IMG/VR virus record: IMGVR_UViG_3300046002_005059
Location: 1-26,273 of that record
Length of the DNA stretch: 26,273 bases
From: a virus
Strand: one strand, 5' to 3'
Shown here: positions 20,001-26,273 of the stretch, piece by piece
Layout: each line of letters starts with the position of its first letter
Numbering within the stretch: position 1 is the stretch's first letter
Position numbers and translations under genes: made by a program
The notes under the pieces: generated by a model
Seen by the model: the letters and a program-made list of their open reading frames with translations, nothing else
The model's database searches: none
What the model was told of the DNA's origin: nothing

Positions 20001-20596
20001 ATTTAAAAGATTATGTACGATTAATTAAATATTTTGATAACTCATTATTTAAATTAATTAAAGATTTCACTCCAGCTAGAACAAATTTGGCGTCGGGTGT
20101 TGTTATTAAACAACATTTACTAGAAAGAAATAGATACTCACCAGCTCAAACATCTTATGAATTTCATAATGAATTTTCAGCATCAGTAAAATCATTTCCA
20201 TATGATTATGCAGAAGACAAACTTTATAAAGTTGAAGGAGATTCGGGTGGGGGATTTCCTACATTGGGGGAATCTAATTCTAGTAGTTTTTTATATCCTG
20301 GAGCCATAAACATTACACAAAGTTGGACATCTGAATTTGATGGTCCAAAAGGCCTTTCATATATTAGCCATAGTTATAAAGACGAATTTTATACTGGAGA
20401 ATTAAAAGGAACAGAAATACCTGTAGCACTTAAAAGTTTATCAATTGGAGCTACATTATTTAACAATATATTCTTATCTAAACTAACCCCAGTATTATAT
20501 AAAATTGATAATATACCTAATACTAATTTCTATAATTCAAATACTGCTCCTGAACAAGGTGAAGTATTAATATTCATAGATCAAATAATTTATTAA
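17006..20596 (+). CDS. Large baseplate wedge protein, gp7-like, with LamG-like insert, 1196 aa
   Basis: The gp7-like assignment rests on size (T4 gp7: 1032 aa), position after gp6, and the segment NIPYLLKKKGTIEGLRTLI-TLYGIPDTILRINEYGG (residues about 533-570), which resembles the tail-protein-I-like part of gp7-type proteins in T4-like marine phages. The N-terminal 530 residues mix beta and helical parts. Residues about 620-810 look like a concanavalin/LamG-type jelly roll (SLSFEVRFKT, WWSVLVTVDSS, FSGSFQELRMYNIAIS), a fold that often binds sugars. The C-terminal 380 residues contain a helical part with DFTPARTNLASGVVIKQHLLER. It overlaps the preceding stop by one base. Confidence 0.8.
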   Translation: MDKIVNIQNINPTNFQLQSYSSADESLILNTTTNITFDPTQDYIEYLILDLNKNILFSNTAGYPNYRIQDTVVKIDPQIDLEIQGFNEGQYYTIYNFFKRKLSSSPNSTLYIQDISTDRTELRLNTTAISNLELINLTNEFTTEISLSPYQYVDFYLNFGDNKLLIANNIALDNSIPNDPTVLIKLYEPLPVDFNIQSQCWVVEQVAESKAYQIELTTVFNFTEQLNYIGSPNFNLDVQDQINNSTAYANKTTLSQNSSVVGSGSLLYQINSILADKGIEINVDYSEYSNFVHFSSAQTRLENFYYKLALIEEYTVSSSFSNPSSSISSNSFTTASQAIWDNKINDIITHFDGYEYYLYYTSESHAWPKTNSIAPYLNYSTTSSTAINWFTSQSYSASYFDSENNNALLNVIPTYLREDPNNDQYFLFVQMIGQHFDNIWIYLKDITNKFDADNRLDYGISKDIIAQAIRDLGVKIYQNNFSTDDLYAAFLGITPDGGYMLNTSGELITNYVTASATSSLIPLNDINAETYKRIYHNIPYLLKKKGTIEGLRTLITLYGIPDTILRINEYGGKDKNNSNDWDYFQNQFNYEFYSTGSGYITFDVVDNSYYGWAYYEGDVYGPVSINPEDSLSFEVRFKTTGIPTTSSFSQSLAYISPSSSLNLVLEYTGSGYASASYAGSIPDLYNQYATLKLINNVTNTSASVYLPFFDGDWWSVLVTVDSSSVYTNSLFAKNKIYDGYDGSQIGFQASSSFTSSQHWITISGSNKFYLSSPTNRTIAGKTYTPFSGSFQELRMYNIAISESVFDDYVMNPYSIEGNQLMGSQSSLNSLIFRAPLGSVLDNDSSTTRISLHPSYTTYPSTGSWAASGSLYYLSGSYSFLTNRETIYFDQFPAGVKNAISDKIKIVDNILPDGDTLSSFISIQQSFPISESYTKDTNYLEVAFSPQNEINDDIIAQLGYFNIGDYIGDPRQLINTNATQYPDFNKIRDMYFSKYQGRYDLKDYVRLIKYFDNSLFKLIKDFTPARTNLASGVVIKQHLLERNRYSPAQTSYEFHNEFSASVKSFPYDYAEDKLYKVEGDSGGGFPTLGESNSSSFLYPGAINITQSWTSEFDGPKGLSYISHSYKDEFYTGELKGTEIPVALKSLSIGATLFNNIFLSKLTPVLYKIDNIPNTNFYNSNTAPEQGEVLIFIDQIIY

Positions 20597-20599
20597 AAA

Positions 20600-23500
20600 A
20601 TGGCAATTGGATACTATATAGCATCTGTTAAAATTTCTAAACAAAATGTTACTGGAGATGATATTTCATCAAATGTATCTGAATTATTGAAATTTACTCT
20701 CCAATACTCAGATATAGACCCCATAACTTTTGAAATTCTTTCTAAAGTAGAATACCCTACTTATTATCAATTACAAGTAAAATTCCAAGGATACGGAAAT
20801 ATAAATACATTAGCAGCGAGTATTAATAACTATACACGTGATTATACTCTTTCAGCAGAATTTAATGCTTCTCAAACATCTAGTATTTTAATATTTAATA
20901 GTGTTACTGCTGGTAATTCATTAGGATATTATAATTCGTTAAATGGAGAATATACATTGGGGTATACTCCTAACACCACATTATATACTACGGCTTCTGT
21001 TTTAATATATTCAACAGCAGGATCACCTGACGCTCAATTAATTTTTGCCAAACAACTAGCCCCCAGTACTTATCAAACAATTTTAAGTACACCCCCCACA
21101 CTTATTACTCCATCATCTTTTGTAAATTTTGAATTGAGTGGTTCGTTTACTCCAATAAATGGAGAAATATATGTTACTTATGTAACTGACAGTACAACAT
21201 CTGATTTAACATCTTCACTTGCTAATTTTTATATAAATCAATTAGAGCTAGCTGCTTTAGGAACTAGTGGCTCAGGAAATGATGTAGTATTATATTTAGC
21301 AGGAGACAATAACGAAAATCCATTATATGGAAATGCTGAATATATAGTTGATAACCCACACTATTCTAAAGTAGATTATGTAGAATATATTTTACCTGAA
21401 AAAGATTTTGAAATAATATTATCAGGTTTAGGTACTAAGTCTAATGTTAGTCAATATAATTACGAATTACTAAGATCTATATATCCTAGATATGTAGGTA
21501 GTAGAACTATTAGTCCGGGTTTTAACTTAAACACTCTTCCAGTAGGTGCTTTACCTTTAGCCACGTATGGTGGGGGTTTAGGTTTAAAACCTAATGTTGA
21601 AAGAACTACTCCATATTTTTTATATTTTACTAAAATTATATCAAATAACCCACTATATAAGATGACTACATCTCTTCAATTAAAATATATGATTGATGAA
21701 AATGGTGAAGTATATAGTTTAAGTACAAATGATAACACATATTATAACTTAATAGATGGATTTGAAACTGATAAAAGCGTTTACCTTAATTTATTTACTG
21801 GAAATTCTTCTTTCTTTAATACTCCTAAAACAATTTTACTCTCAGGGTTAACTTACAAACCAATATTATATAGTTTATCTTCGTCTGCAGGAGGTACAGC
21901 TACTTTTACAGATAAATTAGAATTTACAAACGCCAAAGGTACTGTACTTCCTAATGCCCCGGATTTTGCTCTTAATAAAGCAAATAAAGCAGGAGGAGGT
22001 GATAATAATAAAAATAGTATGCAGATTGGTAGCGCTGGAGTAACTTCTATTCAAACCAATTTTGGTCCTCTTGTGTTTTTAACTTCTTCTCAAGTAATCA
22101 ATCCTTTTTATTTTGGGACTGGTTCTACAGCTGATTATCCTTATACTCCAGCCTTAGTAGGTTATGACTCTCAAAGTGGATGGATATCCAATCCAAGTGG
22201 TCCTCCATCACCTACACCTCCATTAGGATATGATTCTATATCTTACCCCAGATATAAATTTGAGGTACAACCCCAAACATCAGTAAATATAGATTTTTAC
22301 ATGTATATTCATAATGGAAATTATACATCACCTTACAATCCAAATCCTAATAATACTAGAATACAATTAAGTATATATCGTATAAGAGCAGGAAACCATG
22401 TAAGAATAGCAACTCAACCACATTATATTCAACCATATGCTACGGATAATATATATCGCTGTAAACTTGATGGTTATTATTTTAATAATCAAGATGAAAT
22501 ATACCCAGTTATAGAATGGCTTTCTGGTAATACAGTTTCTATATGTGATTATATAGTAAATTACGGAAATTACAATACTTGGTTTAATATAAAAACAAAC
22601 GGTTTAGAAGCCCCAAGTGTAATTGAACCTTTTTGGACAACTGGATCGGCAAACGATACTGTATTAACTAGTTCATTAGCATTAGGAAATATATTAAATG
22701 GAGGTTATCAACAAGTAGATATTACATCATCCGGACTACCACCAATAGATACTGAAGCAGTAATCTACCCTGGAGATGAAATACGATTTGAATACGATGA
22801 ATCTCTTGCTTATAAAGTAGTAGCTACTTCATCAACCATTATTCCTATACCAGGAATTACAGCATCCGCAACTTTAGATATTGCTCCTTTCTATGCTCAA
22901 ACTGTAGCTATAGGATCAAGTTCGTTTGGTTTATTTGGAGGAACAAGTGAAATAACCTTTTCATTAGTTGGACCATTAACTAACAATACTGCATCATATG
23001 ATTTAGATATGACTCCTTTCCATAACCAGACTGTAGCTATAGGATCAAGTTCATTTTCATTATATCAACTAGCACAACCTCCTATTAATATTGTATTAAC
23101 AGGAAGTATTGGTGGTACAAATGATGCAACTCATATTTACGTTCGTTCTGGATCTTCAGTTACTGACTCAATATCTAGATTAGTATTAGCTATTAATAAC
23201 AGTTCATCTATAGGTCCATACAATACATCAATAGGCGATATAAGTGCAAGTATTAATAGTCCATCATTGCGTGTACATGCTAAAACACAAGGTATAATAG
23301 GAAATAGTCACATTATAACATCAGGAAGCAATATATTTAACTTTGCAGGAGCAATTAATCGCACAAACGACTCAACTAATATCTTTGTACTATCAGGATC
23401 TAATAGCATTACATCAACAGCAGCAATAGTGGAAGCTATTAATTTTAGTTCATCTTTATACCCAGATATATCTGACATTAGTGCAAGTAGTACTACTTCT

Positions 23501-23845
23501 ACTTTAAATATACATGCCAAAACAGCAGGTGTAGTAGGAAATTCTTATTTTATAGATTCTGGAAGTATTAATATTTATCTTACCGGTGGAGTTAATGGTG
23601 CACCTTCTAATTCTAATGTTGCTGTTTTATATTTAGATAGACCAATTCCTAACTCCCCATCACTTAATATTAATCACTTTGTGGTTAGAAGAAAAGTAAA
23701 AGATGTAAATAACGGGATAACATTAAATGTAAATGTACCATCATCTGAGGACACAGGATTTTTATTCCCCGAATTTCCAACAGATAAAATAAAAGAAAAC
23801 TTACCAACCATAATTGCCAACCTTCAACAAAAAGGCTTAATTTAA
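20600..23845 (+). CDS. Large structural protein with tandem beta repeats, 1081 aa
   Basis: The first 740 residues are beta-rich, Ser/Thr/Asn/Tyr-rich and without a recognised domain. From about 755 to 995 there are repeats. Two short units (TVAIGSSSF) lie 43 residues apart, and two longer units of about 80 residues each contain an AIN-SSS helix, DISAS, LxxHAKTxGxxGNSxxI and a GSxxIxLxG strand, a pattern known from phage tail and fibre proteins. The short units share 23 identical bases (22901-22923 and 23030-23052). The C-terminal end (from about 1010) is more conserved in style. A baseplate periphery or fibre-attachment role fits its place after the gp7-like gene. It begins 4 nt after that gene. 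Confidence 0.75.
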   Translation: MAIGYYIASVKISKQNVTGDDISSNVSELLKFTLQYSDIDPITFEILSKVEYPTYYQLQVKFQGYGNINTLAASINNYTRDYTLSAEFNASQTSSILIFNSVTAGNSLGYYNSLNGEYTLGYTPNTTLYTTASVLIYSTAGSPDAQLIFAKQLAPSTYQTILSTPPTLITPSSFVNFELSGSFTPINGEIYVTYVTDSTTSDLTSSLANFYINQLELAALGTSGSGNDVVLYLAGDNNENPLYGNAEYIVDNPHYSKVDYVEYILPEKDFEIILSGLGTKSNVSQYNYELLRSIYPRYVGSRTISPGFNLNTLPVGALPLATYGGGLGLKPNVERTTPYFLYFTKIISNNPLYKMTTSLQLKYMIDENGEVYSLSTNDNTYYNLIDGFETDKSVYLNLFTGNSSFFNTPKTILLSGLTYKPILYSLSSSAGGTATFTDKLEFTNAKGTVLPNAPDFALNKANKAGGGDNNKNSMQIGSAGVTSIQTNFGPLVFLTSSQVINPFYFGTGSTADYPYTPALVGYDSQSGWISNPSGPPSPTPPLGYDSISYPRYKFEVQPQTSVNIDFYMYIHNGNYTSPYNPNPNNTRIQLSIYRIRAGNHVRIATQPHYIQPYATDNIYRCKLDGYYFNNQDEIYPVIEWLSGNTVSICDYIVNYGNYNTWFNIKTNGLEAPSVIEPFWTTGSANDTVLTSSLALGNILNGGYQQVDITSSGLPPIDTEAVIYPGDEIRFEYDESLAYKVVATSSTIIPIPGITASATLDIAPFYAQTVAIGSSSFGLFGGTSEITFSLVGPLTNNTASYDLDMTPFHNQTVAIGSSSFSLYQLAQPPINIVLTGSIGGTNDATHIYVRSGSSVTDSISRLVLAINNSSSIGPYNTSIGDISASINSPSLRVHAKTQGIIGNSHIITSGSNIFNFAGAINRTNDSTNIFVLSGSNSITSTAAIVEAINFSSSLYPDISDISASSTTSTLNIHAKTAGVVGNSYFIDSGSINIYLTGGVNGAPSNSNVAVLYLDRPIPNSPSLNINHFVVRRKVKDVNNGITLNVNVPSSEDTGFLFPEFPTDKIKENLPTIIANLQQKGLI

Positions 23846-23847
23846 CA

Positions 23848-23855
23848 ATATTTAT
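23848..23855 (+). promoter_or_regulatory. Possible promoter element (for 23875 gene)
   Basis: ATATTTAT lies about 20 nt upstream of the 23875 ATG, as similar elements lie before 9586 and 12893. A weak signal in AT-rich DNA. Confidence 0.3.
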
Positions 23856-23874
23856 CAATAAAACATAATAAAAA

Positions 23875-24531
23875 ATGGGATATTTAAACAATTCAACTAT
23901 AACAGTAGACGCCATACTAACAAAAAAAGGCCGTGAGCTTTTAGCTAAAGGTGACGGTACATTCAAAATTACTCAATTCTCATTAGCAGATGATGAAATA
24001 GATTATACATTATATAATCCAAACCACCCATCAGGTTCAGCTTACTATGGTCAAGCTATAGAAAATATGCCATTATTAGAAGCATTTCCTGACGAAACCC
24101 AAATTATGAAATATAAATTGGTAACTTTACCTAGAGGTACATCTAAAATGCCTATTCTAGATTTAGGTTATGCATCTATAGTAATAAAACAAGGTGCTGT
24201 ATTAGCTATTACTCCTCAAACTTTAAATTATTTAGGTGGAAACCAAACATTTGAATCATCAGGATACACAGCTACTATATCAGATGTTAGATTATTTAGT
24301 TCATTCAATGGTGTTGGTATTCAAACCCCAACAGCCCAAAATTTAAATTCAACTGTTACTATAGGAACTAACGTATCTAAAACAGTTGTTGGTACTACTA
24401 TAAACTTAACAGCAACTACAATTAATACTTTATTTGGAACAGCAACTGAATTGTATGCTTCCTTAACAATAATAGGTAGAGATAGTGGTGCTAGATTAAC
24501 AATCCCAGTAACAGTTAAAAAAACTCAATAA
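23875..24531 (+). CDS. Conserved virion structural protein, 218 aa
   Basis: The N-terminal half strongly resembles a structural protein often annotated only as a virion protein in T4-like cyanophages and other marine myoviruses: AILTKKGRELLAKGDGTF, ITQFSLADDEIDYTLYNPNHPSGSAYYG and ENMPLLEAFPDETQIMKYKL (residues 13-82), then LPRGTSKMPILDLG. The C-terminal 110 residues are beta-rich and less conserved in style. The precise location in the virion is not known to me; the position suggests the tail or baseplate periphery. No enzymatic motif. It is separated from the previous gene by 29 nt, one of the larger gaps in this block. Confidence 0.8.
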   Translation: MGYLNNSTITVDAILTKKGRELLAKGDGTFKITQFSLADDEIDYTLYNPNHPSGSAYYGQAIENMPLLEAFPDETQIMKYKLVTLPRGTSKMPILDLGYASIVIKQGAVLAITPQTLNYLGGNQTFESSGYTATISDVRLFSSFNGVGIQTPTAQNLNSTVTIGTNVSKTVVGTTINLTATTINTLFGTATELYASLTIIGRDSGARLTIPVTVKKTQ

Positions 24532-24540
24532 TAAATAGAT

Positions 24541-25560
24541 ATGTCATTTACTAGATTAGATCCACAGGATTTCTTAATATCAGCTGAATCAATAACCTCA
24601 GCTTTATGGTCAGGTTATAACCCAACGCTAACAGAATTTTTTACTGATTCTACTCAAATTGCTAGTAATGCAGGTAATTACTATATAAGTGTATATCAAA
24701 CATCATCAACTGATACTAATGCTGAAATTCAATTCGATATAACTTATGGTGATATTTTAGGTAGTGGTAGTCAATTATATGATCCAAGTGTTCCTGAACT
24801 TTCCCCAACTAGAACCATTTATGGTCAATATAGAACATTAGTTTTAGGTAGTGAATTAGAATCATTTACGTTTGGTAATTTCACTTCTCCTAATTTTTAT
24901 GCTATATCAATAGAAAGAAATAGATATAAAGAATCACTATTCCCCGGATCATTAACACTACAATTAACATCAGGAAGTAATTCTCTAACATTAACTGATG
25001 ACTCTAGATATACAACATCTAATGTATTTAAAGACGCAGGACGTGTTTATAACTTAATTAGTGGTTCTGCAGGAACTATTAATTCATCAGTAAATGCTAA
25101 TGGTTGGTCTAATGGTTCTGGTTCTTATGGGTGGTTCTTACCAGACATATCAACTATAATTTTAAATCCAGCTGCATTAGGATCTAGTGTTATTAATGGA
25201 GGAATTAATTTTATAACGTCCAGAACCAATAATTCAGACGGATTCAACCCAGAAGGACTATTCAATGCTATAGTAACTGGATCTCAATTTACTTTAAATT
25301 CACAAGAAACTTTAACATCAGATTTTATATTTGTTAGAGCTAGAAATGCAGAATATAACTATTCTGAAAATCCAAGCTTCATTTCAGGTAGTAATGGTAC
25401 TGTTATATATAATGATTTTATAAATAACCCACAAACATTCCCTACTACTATAGGTTTATACAATGATGCTAATGAATTATTAGCAGTTGCTAAATTATCA
25501 AGACCTTTAAAGAAAGATTTTACAAAAGAAATGCTAGTGCGGGTTAAATTAGATTTCTAA
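24541..25560 (+). CDS. Virion structural protein, 339 aa
   Basis: The protein begins FTRLDPQDFLISAESITSAL and ends TIGLYNDANELLAVAKLSRP-LKKDFTKEMLVRVKLDF; both ends resemble structural proteins found next to the preceding type in T4-like marine phages. The middle (about 60-270) is beta-rich and Ser/Asn/Gly-rich, probably variable. No membrane segment or enzyme motif is seen. It starts 9 nt after the previous gene and ends 3 nt before the next, so it belongs to the same transcript. Confidence 0.78.
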   Translation: MSFTRLDPQDFLISAESITSALWSGYNPTLTEFFTDSTQIASNAGNYYISVYQTSSTDTNAEIQFDITYGDILGSGSQLYDPSVPELSPTRTIYGQYRTLVLGSELESFTFGNFTSPNFYAISIERNRYKESLFPGSLTLQLTSGSNSLTLTDDSRYTTSNVFKDAGRVYNLISGSAGTINSSVNANGWSNGSGSYGWFLPDISTIILNPAALGSSVINGGINFITSRTNNSDGFNPEGLFNAIVTGSQFTLNSQETLTSDFIFVRARNAEYNYSENPSFISGSNGTVIYNDFINNPQTFPTTIGLYNDANELLAVAKLSRPLKKDFTKEMLVRVKLDF

Positions 25561-25563
25561 TGA

Positions 25564-26273
25564 ATGACAGCATTTAAGCAATTTTTAGCTCAAGATATAT
25601 TAGTTACTCCCTTCCCCGTAAATAAAAATTTTAAATTTACTGGAGAGGGAGAATTAACGTCTACCGATGTAGCAATAGATAGATTTATAGGTAAAAATAT
25701 TAGTGGGCTTTTTAGCCCCATTACTGACCCAACTACTGGACAATTTAATACTGGTTCATATCAAAGATTAGTATACAATTCTATTAAAGAACTATACTAC
25801 ACTAATTTTCTTTCTTCAAGTAAAGGAGATATAGCTACGTTAACTATTACAGAAAATGGAGTTCAAATCCAAGCCAATAATCAACAACCAAGTTACGAAA
25901 ATTATTTACAATCTACTTTAGTTCCATATAGATATTTTCCTACAGGTTCAGGAGATGAAATAGGTGTTATATCTATTCCTATGCCTTTGTTTGGAGAACA
26001 AATAAGGGCAAAAAGCTTTATATTAAATACTCCAAGCGGTAGTTTAGCAGATGATGGTGAGGGAAATGTATATTACTTTACTTCTCCATATGTAGATATA
26101 AATTATGTAAATTCAAATTACTTTGCTACCAATTTAGGAATAGTAGGCAATATAATTTATTCACATGGGATAGTAGCTCTTACTACACCTCAACTTTTAA
26201 ATGTAGGAACTTCATCAATAGATATTTACAATACATTCATTTCGTCTTCTAATGTTACTATGTCATTTGCTAG
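25564..26273 (+). CDS. Structural protein, cut by window end (>=236 aa)
   Basis: An open frame from ATG 25564 to the last complete codon of the window. The visible 236 residues begin MTAFKQFLAQDILVTPFPVN and contain SYQRLVYNSIKELYYTNFLSSS (about 65-86), which I associate with structural proteins of T4-like phages in this gene neighbourhood. The remainder is beta-rich with many Ser, Asn and Tyr residues. The ATG comes 3 nt after the previous stop. Total length and C-terminus are unknown. Confidence 0.78.
   Translation, partial: MTAFKQFLAQDILVTPFPVNKNFKFTGEGELTSTDVAIDRFIGKNISGLFSPITDPTTGQFNTGSYQRLVYNSIKELYYTNFLSSSKGDIATLTITENGVQIQANNQQPSYENYLQSTLVPYRYFPTGSGDEIGVISIPMPLFGEQIRAKSFILNTPSGSLADDGEGNVYYFTSPYVDINYVNSNYFATNLGIVGNIIYSHGIVALTTPQLLNVGTSSIDIYNTFISSSNVTMSFA

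Noticed and set aside
24530-24537. AATAAATA as a late promoter for the 24541 gene
   Set aside because: Only 3 nt separate it from the ATG, so a transcript starting downstream would lack the start codon.

Overview
The window is part of the genome of a large, AT-rich tailed phage of the contractile-tail (T4-like myovirus) kind. All recognised genes lie on the + strand. The T4-like assignment rests on a late-transcription sigma factor resembling gp55 (8848-9552) and a baseplate block with gp5-like, gp25, gp6 and gp7-like proteins. A Bacteroidota host is likely but inferred. Genes lack Shine-Dalgarno sequences and have A-rich leaders. The recurrent promoters have the geometry TTAG-N20-TATATTTA, close to the Bacteroides consensus TTTG-N19-21-TAnnTTTG. 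The tRNA-Glu D-arm also looks Bacteroidota-like, as far as I recall.

Region A (1-5620) is an accessory block of about 14 small, mostly unrecognisable acidic genes, one AT-hook protein, one small membrane protein, a canonical tRNA-Glu(TTC) and an abnormal tRNA-like sequence. Its striking feature is a bipartite promoter, TTAGGNYTACA, then exactly 12 nt, then GTATATTTAA, found twelve times with an invariant spacer, plus three degenerate copies. In most cassettes the upstream gene's TAG stop codon lies inside the promoter's upstream box. In three others the box is instead the 3' arm of a hairpin whose arms covary. Downstream of many copies the leaders are also alike. The block therefore looks like a row of interchangeable one-gene transcription units. 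It also holds two GC-rich islands (about 1440-1562 and 4400-4530), each followed by the same 18-bp element, and a GC-richer stretch (2047-2312) I cannot explain.

Region B (5624-9552) is transitional. It holds a T5orf172/GIY-YIG-type protein, a small lipoprotein, an HD-domain protein, small coiled-coil and membrane proteins, and the gp55-like sigma factor. Strong hairpin terminators lie at 5551, 6937 and 8531.

Region C (9586-26273) is a continuous virion module: a small conserved protein, gp5-like spike/hub, two unknown tail proteins, a small helical protein, gp25, gp6, a protein with a DNRLRE-like beta domain, a 117-aa linker, a 1196-aa gp7-like wedge protein with a LamG-like insertion, a 1081-aa protein with tandem beta repeats, and three further structural proteins, the last cut by the window end. 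Several start and stop codons overlap as TAATG or TAGTG, suggesting translational coupling. The sigma factor in region B probably directs late transcription of region C; candidate T4-like late promoters (TATAAATA) occur before 7511 and 15547.
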